64,000 bases of DNA from Coriaria nepalensis (taxonomy: Eukaryota; Streptophyta; Magnoliopsida; Cucurbitales; Coriariaceae), in contig CP114488.1 in assembly GCA_027186245.1 (NCBI GenBank), positions 6,057,501 through 6,121,500 of the forward strand, in the 5' to 3' direction. Below, piece after piece: positions 51,471 through 62,101 of the stretch; the first letter of the stretch is position 1; every line of letters begins with the position of its first letter. The translations under genes and the position numbers were made by a program. The notes under the pieces are model-generated. The model worked only from the letters and a program-made list of their open reading frames with translations, was not told the DNA's origin and did not search any database.

Positions 51471-52403
51471 TTATGAGGTCCTATTATTCACTAACCATAT
51501 TTAAAATATTTTAGTTCTTTAAAGTCAAACTTATCCAAGACTTACTTATGCTAATTCTTTTTGTAAGACATTATATATAAATATATGCAAGTTGATTACT
51601 TTATACTTACTGACAGCTAAATAAATGTAGGTACGTTTCCTTTGAATTGTTATCTTATTTCGTTATTATGTATGTGCCTATAATTTTGGGGTAAGTTTCA
51701 TTTGAATTGTTATCTCATTTGGTTATTATATATGTTCCTATTTAATTTCACTCATTTTGTAGGAGTAACAAGCTCATGATACGGTCTTCCTTATCACGAT
51801 TTGTCCTTTTAGATGCCACCATTTATTCATATATATATGAGGATGTAGATTAACAATACCCCTAGAAACATATAAGAAGTTTTCTCCTTATGTGGCTCAA
51901 GAAAATTCGAAGTTACCAAAATTTTTGGATGAAGGAGAGTAAGGTATTAATACGTCTGACACATAATCTAAATGTTATTCTCTGAAGGGGGAATGTGGTT
52001 ATGTTGCTACAACATAATTGAGAAGATTGTAGTCAGCTGATTAAAATCTGTTTAATAACTCCACAAAACCAACTTTATCTGTAATCGAGCGAAACTCAGT
52101 ACCCTCATGCCTTGAATTCCGGGACACAAATATAAAAGACAACAAATCAGGAAGAAATTCTGAATAAGCAGTTTATAACACAACTCTGATCGACTGACTA
52201 TCCCCCGACGTAGCACAAGTTTACACACCAAATGTTCACATTTTGTGTTTTAAATAAGATTGGCAAATGAGGATCGCGTGGGTAAGCAAAGAAAGAAAAA
52301 CAACTGCTGAATTCTACGCAACGTCAATGAAAGACCATCTTGCTAAACTCGACGAACCTCTTTTACACACGTAGGGTCCAGCACACCGAGAAAGCTCTTG
52401 GCG
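51471..52403. other. Intergenic DNA and 3' flank of the TOM2A-like gene
   Basis: No gene is seen. A diverged pair of ttgaattgttatctcattt-type segments lies at about 51640 and 51698. The last 300 bases before 52404 probably contain the 3' untranslated region. Confidence 0.4.
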
Positions 52404-55400
52404 TTACATGATGGCACAGCGGCTCCTTTCCTCAGCAGGTTGTGCAGCGACTTGCTGGTATCTGTTTGACTCCGATGGGTTGTATGTGAACTCAGATGTG
52501 TCAAGCCCATACTGATTTTATATGCATAGGAGAAAATAAAAGTGACAATTAGATGCTAATATTTTAACAGCTCCATATCAACAAAGTTGATCGTCAAGCT
52601 AGATGGATCACTATCTTGTTGGGTTGTGTCCCTGAGTATAAAGGACGAATACAGATAGTGGCTACTAAATAAATCCCTGATCAAGGTTCACTAATTGACA
52701 AGGAAACAGCATCATAAGGTTTAAAAAAAAAAAAAAATCCAAACTCCCTTTTATAATATTCTGGATAAGGTACTCGAACATTGAAAGGAGTAAGTGAATC
52801 ATATTGATAAAACCAACTAATAAATGCAGGGAAGATAAATCATGTTAGAAAACAAAGGTCAAGAGCTTTAGAATTTCTATATGACTATTTAAGAAATTAC
52901 CAAACAGACAAGAACATTTTATATAAAATATATTAGAAAAGAGCACGAACCTTCTCCCTCATTCGTGCACTCCATGCATCAGTCCTATTTGGTCTCTGAT
53001 CAAGAGAGCCAGCAATGGGGACACCTGTTGTGGGAATTGGAGGCCTGTTGATTAATGGCTGACGAGCTTGTTGCCTAGAAGCAATGATCTCATCATCACT
53101 GTCATAATCTACCGGTTTGTTTGCTGCCTTGACAACAATAGCTAACATGAATAGGACAGCCTGCAATAAAAAGTGGAGATACCTTAAGCAGGGTACCAAG
53201 CAGAATACAAAAAAAATAGACCATTTGAGCACAGACATTTCAAGGAACACTCTTCTTGCAATGTTCATTTTTGCTTTTCCCCAGGAAAAGAATGAAGTCA
53301 GATCTAAGGGTGCGACAGGTAAGATCCCGGATATTAATCCATACAGATTACACAATGAAGAAAAAAGAATCTTCATGTATCATGTATCAAAATTACATGT
53401 ATACCAAACTAACTTCGGTGTGTTTAAACTCAACCTGTATCGCGGTGACCAAGCTTAACTAACTTTTTGTGTAGTTTATCATCACAATGACAAAGTTTAA
53501 ATAACTTTTTTGTGTAGTTTGACGGTGGAACTCAAGCTTATCTCAGCTCTTAGTTATTAATCACGAGCCATGACCTATCTTTGTTCCTTTAATTTATTAC
53601 AAACGAGCTTGACTTCTTTATCTAAAAAAAGAAATTGATTAAGGTTTTATTTAGTATTCAATCATTTTTCTAATAAATAAGATTTCTGACTTCAATGACC
53701 ACACAACAAATATCTTCAGAATTTCACAAGATTATAAATAAAACATAAAAGAGAAATGCAACTCTTCTTACACAATTTAAGAAGTATGAAACCAACAATT
53801 AATTGGTAGATTATGAGCAGAATGTTTTCAGGCCATCATAATATTTTCTTCACTTTTTATTTGAGTGATCCTTAAAACATCCATTTGTACGAGTTCATTT
53901 TTCCTTTTATAAATAATATAGCTTGATGCAGGTTTGATACCTCTTTAGATATTCAACTATACATAAACTTAAGAGCCTAAGGCTCGGAGATCAACGACCA
54001 TGACTCACCTCTTTAAGTTTGGCACATTTACTAATCGCATTTAAAAATAGAGCATTGACCTAAACAATCAAATTTGAATAATAAAAATGGTACCATGTCC
54101 TGCTTACCTCCAAAACAACGGCTCCTAGAGCTACCCATTTCACAATATTCCAGTTATCCTTTAGAAAGTCATATATCATAGCAAAGTCTCCAGTATCGTC
54201 GGTCGGAATATCCTAAAACCAATCAAAAATAGAGGACGATATGTGAGACTGGGAAGATGTGAAAACCTAATATCAATTTCAATGGATCAGTAAAAACTCA
54301 CATCTTCCCAGCTACTATCAAAATATATGAAAGCTGCAAATCCCAATTCCACCAAAATCAAAAGAACAACTAATATTGAATACTGTTTTGACTTAAGGAA
54401 ACCAAAAATAGCAGTTAGCATTAGTTAACTGCATATAACTAAAAATAAAATAAATAAAGAGCATGAGTAAGATATGAGCACAAATCATCATTCCTCGGTA
54501 GGACTTTTGAAAATAATGCTATAAGAAATGGGTATGATCTTCTCTAGATTTACTAGGTAATTATCGACTAATTAGGATACACAGCTTAGGCAGCATCCAT
54601 TTCGTGTACAACTTCCGATACAACCAAAGAAGGAGATGATGAACAGAATTGCGCCGATTCCAATGAATAAGTATATGAACCTGCACGTATGTTTGAAACA
54701 AAATAGAAAATAATTAAGATGTGAAGAACTTGGGTATAATCTAAATTTGAAAGTTCCTCAGTAAGAGGAAAATATCTAAGTACTAATCATTGTGCTATAT
54801 ATGGTATATATACATCTTTTTAGAGCAATGGACCCAATGTGAGTTTGGCCCTAACTCGGCAAATCTAGGAATTCCTCTCATAGGCCAAAAAGTAAAATGG
54901 TAAAATGAAAGTTTCTACAAGAATCCAAACTCAGCAATAAGAGCAAGATATCTAATTCACTAATCGTTGTGCTATATGTAGTATTAAGTATACATGTATC
55001 CTGAGAACAAGGAACCCAATGAGAGTTTGCCCCTAGCTTGGATCCTTTATTAGATTATCAGTATGATCATGTATTAGAAACATGGGAAAAGTGACAAAAT
55101 GATGCAGGCTTCATCAGTGATCAAGAAACATGAAAAAGGATGATGCAGCATGACACCAATAAAAGAAATCACCAAGCCAGATAAGAAAAGAAATGTAAAC
55201 ATAGCGGTGACATTGATGTCTAGGATAATAACTATCAATCTCTCATTGTTGACGAAATCAAATCAAGTCAGATTTGATCAAGTCAAATGTATTTATGTTA
55301 GGCAGACTTAGCACATAATTTCAGTTAGGATAGTTATGTAAATCCCTGATTTCTAGTCCAAAGTTTTAGGAGATTTTTTCCTTTCATATCTCTTATGTAC

Positions 55401-58400
55401 TCTATATATAGGTTTTTCTCTATTCAAGAAATATAGAACAGTGTTTTTACCTATTTCTGCATGGTATCAGAGCATGGCTCGCTGAAATCCAGCATTCTCC
55501 GGCGCTAACACCGAATTAGTGGGTGAAAAAGAGATAGCCTCTTCCGGCACTAACTCTGACCTCATCAACTCCGGCAAGTCTCTAGCCGAACACAACCTAA
55601 CATTTGTCCCTTCTCTATCTGGAAGTGACACTTCTTCCCTTCATATCCACCCACAAACTTGATTGAAAAAACTACCTTCAATGGGCCCAATCTATCAAGA
55701 TCGTTATTTGCGGTCATAGTAAACTTGGCTACATCACCAGAGATCTTCCAACTCCAAGCCCCACTGGTTCGACAAATGCAACATGGATGATGGAGAATTT
55801 CATTGTTCTCAGATGGCTTATCAACTCAATGGAACCAAAGATTAGCTGCTGATATCTTTAGTTCAAAACAGTAAAGAAAGTATGGGATGCTACTCGCAGG
55901 ATGTATTCTAAGCTTGGAAACGCATCTCAAATATTCAAACTTCGCTCAAAGCTAAAAGAGATGAAACATGGTTCAAAATCTGTAACCCAATATTTCTTTG
56001 ACCTTCAAGATCTTTGGCAAGAACTTGATTTGTTTTTTGAAGATAATCTAATGTGTGCTCAATGTAGTGAAAAACAAAAATGCAACCTTGAAAAGGAACG
56101 ATTGTTTGATTTCCTAGCGGGTCTTAACAACAATTTAGATGAAGTAGTGGCACGATACCCATTTCCTTCCCAAGAAGATGCCTTTGCTGAAGTCAGGTGC
56201 GAGGAAGGCCGCCGCAAGGTGATGCTATAGGATGTTACAACATCGTGTCCTCTTCTTCAGAAGTTTTAGCCCTTGTTTCTTTTTCAAACAAACGACCTAA
56301 CTCTGATTAACGTTTGAATAAGCGACATTGGTGTGATCACTGTAATCGTCCTGGACACACTCGGGAAAAATGCTGGTCCATTCATGGAAAACTATAAAAT
56401 TGGGAACCTCGCAAACTGGTTGATGGACGAGCACATTATTTCCATTTTGACCAATAATTATGAGTAATTTTGGAGTATCAACTTCATTCACTCCTCAATT
56501 CAGCAAAGAACAGATTGAACAGTTATGTCGCCTCCTTAATCAGACCTCCACTGTTGGATCATGCTCAGTTGCTCAATCTGGTACTGATCACTCGACCCTA
56601 GCCTCTATCACTCACTCTAAGGATCCCTAGATCATCGATGCGGGTGCTTCTGGTCACATGACAGGTTGTTCTAGTTTTTTCATCTCCTATGTTCCATGTT
56701 CTCCTCATACAACTATCAAAATTGCTAATGTAACTTTAACTCTTGTCGCTGGAATTGGAGATATCCAATTATCATCTAATCTTATCCTTAAATCTATCTT
56801 ACATGTACCGGCCCTAAAGTGCAATTTGATTTTGATTAGCAAAATAACTCGTGATAATCACTGTTTTGCTAACTTTCTACCCGTTGCATGTCAATTTCAG
56901 GATCTGCTATCTAGGGAAGATGGCAATGCTAAGGTTCATGATGGTCTTTATTATCTTGATGATGCTCAATCAAGAAGTCGACAAGCCTTTGTGTCTCATA
57001 TTGCGGTCTATTTTTTATTCTAGCGTTAGGGAAATAAGGTTATGGCACCATAGACTTAGCCATCCAAACTTTTTATACCTACAATGATTGTTCCCATCTT
57101 TATTTAGTAATAAAATTCTTGTTTTGTTTGAATGTGAAATATGTCAACTTGCTAAGCTTACTCGCACTTTTTTTCCAAAGAAAACACATCTGCCATCATC
57201 ACCATTTACGTTGATCTATAGTGACTTATGGGGACCATAAAAAAATTTCCACAAGGTGGTTTCTCACATTTATTGATGAATCATATACGGACTACATGGG
57301 TTTACCTTCTTTGTGAAAAATCTAAAACAAGCCAAATATTCAAACTCCTTCACCAAATGGTTCAAATTCAATTTCAAGCTCATATCCGAAGTCTCAGAAC
57401 CAACAATGGAATATAATATTTCAACTCTGTTCTCGAAAATTATCTTTCGGACAATGGTATTTTGCATCAAAGCTCGTGTATTGAAACCCCACAACAAAAT
57501 GGGGTATCAAAAAGAAAAAACATACACTTATTGAAAGTGGCCCGTGCTCTCTCATGTTTACTATGAATGTACCAAAGTATCTATGGGGCAATGTTATCCT
57601 AACTGCCACCTATCTCATTAACCAATTACCCAATCGAACCATTAACTTTGAAACTCCACTATTTGTTTTTACCAAAACCTATCCGCATATTTCCACCTCT
57701 CATGCTCTCCCATTACGACTATTTGGGTGTACTGCCTTTGTCCATATCCATTTTCACAACAAAAACAAACTCGACCCCCGAGCTTTCAAAATTGTTTTTA
57801 TTGGCTACTCACCAACTCAAAAAAGGTATAGGTGCTATTGTCCAACAACCAAGAAGGTCTATGTTTCTTGTGATGTTACTTTCTTTGAAGATACTCCTTA
57901 TTTTAATCCAACTTCACTTCGGGGGGAGAAACAGGATGAAGCTTGTTGGAACCTTCTTGATTTACCATCTCTCAACATTGACAATGACCTGCCTACGTCC
58001 CTTCCACCTGACCCACCTGTGTCTCATCCACCTAACCATGGACCGACTCTAGAATCAAGGGGAGATGCTGTATTTCTTAATCAGCAAGAGCTACGTGTCT
58101 ATTCAGGAAAGAAAATCACTCAAGGAAATAAAGACATCATGAACTCTACTCACAACCAAGCGGATGAACCGATGGTAGATTCTCCCCTACAAAATGAGTC
58201 AGGTAAATCTAATTCTATTCCCGGTCTAGAAATTTCGATTGCAATTAGAAAAGGTGTAAGATCTTGTACTAAACATCCTATTTCCAAATTCATCTCATAC
58301 TCAAATTTATCTCCTCCATTTCAGGCTTTTATTTCGGATATGTCTAGTGTAATGATTCCCATGTCAATTGAAGAGGCATTATCATGTCCTAAATGGAAAG

Positions 58401-60649
58401 CAGTAGTTCTTGAAGAAATGAGTGCTCTCAAACAAAATAACACTTGGAACTTGGTAGAATTACCACCAGGAAAGCGAACGGTGGGATGCAAAAGACATAA
58501 AGCATGATTGGTGGCAAAAGGCTTCACTCAAACCTATGAGATTGACTATATGGAAACATTTGCTCCTGTTGCAAAACTTAATACCATATGAATTCTCCTC
58601 TCATTGGTTGCCAATCTCGACTGGCCTTTACATCAACTTGATATTAAAAATGTTTTCCTAAATAAGGAGCTTGAGGAAGAAGTTTTTATGCGTCAAGCTC
58701 CAGGTTTTGAAGAAAAATTGGGAAGTCAGACTGTTTGCAAGCTCAACAAGTCATTGTATGGCTTGAAACAATCTTTGCATGCTTGGTTTGACCATTTCTC
58801 AAAGGTAATCAAGACGTGTAACTATGTCTAGGGATAAGCAGATCATACACTCTTTGTCAAACATTCTGAAAAATGAAAGATAACCATTTTGATTGTGTAT
58901 GTTGATGATATCATTGTTACTGGAAATGATGTTGAGGAAATAAAGCGAAAAAAGTGGTTAATGGCCAAAGAATTTGAAGTGAAAGATCTTGGACCATTGA
59001 GATATTTTCTCGGGATGGAATTTGCAAGAAGTAAAAAGGGTATTTCTATCTCCCTAAGGAAATATACTCTGGATCTCTTGGAAGAAACCGGGATGTTAGG
59101 ATGTAAGCCGAGTAACACTCTAATTGAGCTTGGACATAAAGCAAAGATATTTGAAGGGAAACCGGTTGACAAGGAAACCTATCAAGGTCTTGTGGGAAAG
59201 CTCATCTACCTTTCACATACAAGACCGGACATTGCTTTTTCGGTAAGCTTAGTAAGTCAGTACATGCATGCACCATGTCAGGGGCATCTCAACGCAGTCT
59301 ATAGAATACTAAGGTACTTGAAACAAACACCTGGAAAAGAGTTGTTTTTCTCAAAAACATAAGAATGAAGGGTGAAGAAACATTTACTAATGCAAATTGG
59401 GCAGGATCTATAGAGGATCGAAAGTCAACATCAGGATACTGTACATTATTGTGGGGGAACTTAGTAACTTGGCGAAGTAAAAAACAGTTTGTGGTTGCAA
59501 GAAGTATTGCAGAAGCTAAGTATAGAGCAATGGCACAAGGAGTTTGTGAACTCATTTGGATAAAAAGGGTGATGGAAGAATTAAAGATTGAGCTTGAAGA
59601 ACCTATGAGACTTTACTGTGATAATTAGTCAACTATTAGCATAACCCATAATTCGGTCCATCATGAAAGAACTAAACATGTAGAGAAGTAGATCGACATT
59701 TTATCAAAGAGAAGCTTGACAATGATATAATTAGAATTGAGTATGTGCCTACATCACATCAGCTAGCAGATATATTCACAAAAAGGCTAATCGAACGGAC
59801 TCTTAATTTTCTTATCAACAAGCTTGGTCTCATCAATATCTACAACCAAGCTTGAGGGGGAGTGTTGACGAAATCAAATCAAATCAGATTGATCAAGTCA
59901 AATGTATTTATGTTAGGCATAGAATTAGCACATATTTCAGTTAGGATAGTTATGTAAATCCCTGATTTCTAGTCCTAAGTTAGGATAGTTATGTAAATCC
60001 CTGATTTCTAGTCCTAAGTTTTAGGAGATTTTTTCTTTTCATGTCTCTTATGTACTGTATATATGGGTTTTCCTCTATTCAAGAAATATAAACCAGTTTT
60101 TTTAACCTATTTCCGCACTCATCCTACATGAGAGACATGAAAAGATAAGTATAGTCAAGTTTCCTAAAAAATGGGAATAACATACAGACATAACAAGATT
60201 TTCATATCAATTTCAGCCATCTAGACCTTTCAATAGTTTTCATTACCTTCCACCGCAGTAGCCATTAACAACAGATTAGACACCTAAAAATGTGCTCAAT
60301 GGAAGCTTAACCTCAACAATATAAATCATCGCATACTTAATCTGAAAAATTAATACCGAAAAATTTAATTTAAATATAATTGAAAGAAACTTTTCCAAAA
60401 GAACTAGATACCATACCAAGCCGTGGGCAAGTCATCAAAAATACTTGAGTTCAGAGACACAGCCAATAGCATCGGTCTACCCAGCTGAACTAAGTCTTGT
60501 TTGTTGCTCAAAGGAGTAGCCACATCACTGGTAGATTGTTCATATATGACCAGCAAGTAAATCCCATAGCCCACAATAGCTAGACCCACAAGGGTCAATA
60601 GGAAGTTCAGGAGCTTCAATAGACACTCCAAGAACCCTCTGCATGCCAT
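52404..60649 (-). CDS. TOM2A-like tetraspanin family membrane protein, 6 exons
   Basis: Exons, in coding order, are 60417-60649, 54581-54680, 54302-54382, 54108-54212, 52951-53160 and 52404-52511. Phases close and the product is 278 residues, the usual size. Four hydrophobic segments are visible: residues about 8-32 (LLNFLLTLVGLAIVGYGIYL), 79-98 (FIYLFIGIGAILFIISFFG), 113-133 (SILVVLLILVELGFAAFIYF) and 164-185. Small and large outer loops and a hydrophilic tail (DSDDE, DQRPNRTDAWSARMREK, YGLDTSEFTYNPSES) match the TOM2A family. In Arabidopsis TOM2A is a tonoplast/endomembrane tetraspanin-like protein that interacts with TOM1 and is a host factor for tobamovirus multiplication; its normal role is little known. 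I chose the ATG giving MACRGFLECLLKLLN; an in-frame ATG 15 codons upstream is less typical. Intron 1 holds a whole copia element. The exon 5 donor (gttcgt) is weak. Confidence 0.95.
55247..55461 (+). repeat. 5' LTR of the intronic copia element
   Basis: 215 bp with TG..CA ends, followed directly by the primer-binding site. It differs from its partner by about 15 substitutions or small indels and by lacking a 39-bp duplication. Confidence 0.93.
55880..59640 (+). pseudogene. Gag-pol polyprotein of the intronic copia element, inactivated
   Basis: Gag: KLKEMKHGSKSVTQYFFDLQ from 55930 and a CCHC knuckle HCNRPGHTREKCW near 56338. Protease: IIDAGASGHMTG near 56632. Pre-integrase: LWHHRLSHPN near 57040. 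Integrase end: PKYLWGNVILTATYLINQLP near 57565 and GYSPTQKRYRCY. Reverse transcriptase: NTWNLVELPPGKR near 58440, YVDDIIVTGND at 58898 (catalytic pair kept), DLGPLRYFLGMEF. RNase H: GLVGKLIYLSHTRPDIAFS near 59187 and KSTSGYCTLLWG, with AEAKYRAMA where AEAEYRAMA is usual, so a catalytic Glu is Lys. Frameshifts and stops occur between and within domains (for example at 58507, 58589 and 58830). Confidence 0.9.
59863..60117 (+). repeat. 3' LTR of the intronic copia element, with 39-bp tandem duplication
   Basis: It carries ttaggatagttatgtaaatc...ctagtcctaag twice in tandem (near 59940 and 59979), which accounts for its extra length compared with the 5' LTR. Confidence 0.93.
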
Positions 60650-61480
60650 TCCTTCTATACTTCCTCCGATATTTATGAAAAGAAATGCGTTCACTTGAAT
60701 CTTTACCCAACCCGATTATCTTCTACACTGACCAACAATTACTCAAACTATCAATCTCTTTTAGATACAACTTTCGCTGCAAAGTACAATACTTTTTTTT
60801 TTAGATTGTTCTGGGAAAAAATTATTAGCAATAACATCCGTCTCACTTTATTGGTTGGAGATAAGGGGGGAAAAATTAACGGGAATAAATTCTCTGACTC
60901 ACAATTTAATTTTAAGGGTGATGATCTAATATTATAAAAATCGAAACCCTAAGACCATTTCAGCTATTTAAGAAAAATCATCAAAGCAAAATAAAGTGTC
61001 TAGTTTCTCCACCCCCCCTCTCTTCTCCCAACCAAACAGAAACGCTACTAAGAACTTCAAAATGTGATATAATTCCTAAAACAAAATAGCAGCACAGCTC
61101 AGATCATCCTTCTAAGAACGAACATATGTCAGAAAATTTTTCCCTTAATTGCAATGAAATGTATCTAAATATTTGTTCCAAGAATAATTGATTTGAAATC
61201 TGTCAAATCTGCGCAAATCAATTTAATTAATCAGTGAATCCATGCAAACAATCTATCATAGATGGTTGAAGATGACCATTATCGGAAAACTAACCGTTTG
61301 AGCAGCACTGTTCGGTGAGAAATTGGAATGCGAGATTTTTTGAATTCTCAAGAAAACACTAGAGGGGAGAGAGAGAGGAGAGAGGAGGAATCCGAAATTC
61401 TGAAACGGTGTGGTGTATGTCTGCAGTTTGGGTGAAGCACAGCTGGAGTCGTGGAGAGGTTTTGACCAGCTTGGCATTTG
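60650..61480 (-). promoter_or_regulatory. 5' leader, leader intron and TATA box of the TOM2A-like gene
   Basis: On the coding strand TATAAA lies at 61481-61486 (plus tttata). A CT-rich leader follows (61330-61400). A plausible donor cg|gttagt lies near 61290 and a plausible acceptor tttgcag near 60777, which would give a leader intron of about 0.5 kb. These are typical of plant genes but are inferred without transcripts. Confidence 0.45.
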
Positions 61481-61499
61481 TTTATACGGGCACTTCACC

Positions 61500-62101
61500 T
61501 CTTCACACTAGGAGCGCCCTAATTGTGAGTTTTTGGCGTTTTTCTTGAACTGTGAAGACTCGGAATATATTGCATTGTTTTGTTTCCATCTGGTCTTGTC
61601 AGCATTCGCGTAGGGATAAATACATATTAAATGAAACTAAATCTCACCTAAACTTCTTGCCAACTGATCGCAGAGCCTACTGGTTTAATACATTTTAACG
61701 TAACCTCGGACGAGGAGGCATTTTTGGGTAATGTGAGATTAAATGCTTTAAGTGGTTTGTGATATTGCCATATCAATGTGGATTTCTGGTAGGCAGATGG
61801 GATCCTCCATTCGTAGTGTGTTTGCTTAATGTACCTGCACATAGAAACAATGGGCTACCAGAGTGACGGTCGACGACCCTTTAATGATGAAATTAATAGA
61901 ATCCTGATAAAAATCTTAGAAGAAGCAAAAATAGGGTTTGAGATTATGTACCTCATGCATGGGCATCATTTTATACTTTTGATATGAGGACAAAACCCTA
62001 ATGAGCCCTCTGTGTCAAGCTCGGGAACTCACTTATTGGTTGTGTGAAGCCTAATGACCCCTGGATCCTTAGGCCACATTAGTCGGTGTGGACCCCATTA
62101 C
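61500..62101. other. Intergenic DNA before the tandem array
   Basis: No gene is supported. The stretch at 61950-62100 (gggtttgagattatgtacctc, catcattttata) may be a repeat-element promoter or LTR part, but no matching partner was found. Confidence 0.3.

Larger units (their letters stand above)
55247..60117 (+). mobile_element. Ty1-copia retrotransposon inserted in TOM2A-like intron 1
   Basis: The LTRs 55247-55461 (215 bp) and 59863-60117 (255 bp) start TGTTGACG and end TTTCTGCA/TTTCCGCA. A perfect 5-bp target duplication ctcat flanks the element at 55242-55246 and 60118-60122. The primer-binding site tggtatcagagc starts at 55462, and the polypurine tract ttgagggggag precedes 59863. The total of 4871 bp is normal for copia. 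The internal frames are broken, so it is non-autonomous now. Confidence 0.95.
54681..60416 (-). other. Intron 1 of the TOM2A-like gene (5.7 kb)
   Basis: It runs from donor gtatgg (coding strand, at 60416) to acceptor gtgcag (at 54681). Removing the copia element and one copy of its 5-bp duplication leaves about 0.86 kb of intron. The element lies antisense to the gene. Confidence 0.85.

Noticed and set aside
53117..53462. Plus-strand frames across TOM2A-like exon 5
   Set aside because: They are antisense to a verified exon and have no domain.
60650..60694. Upstream in-frame ATG for the TOM2A-like gene
   Set aside because: TOM2A family proteins start at MACRG; the 15 extra codons are probably leader.
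61256..61498. 80-codon minus-strand frame upstream of the TOM2A-like gene
   Set aside because: It coincides with the CT-rich leader and TATA region and runs through a likely splice donor.
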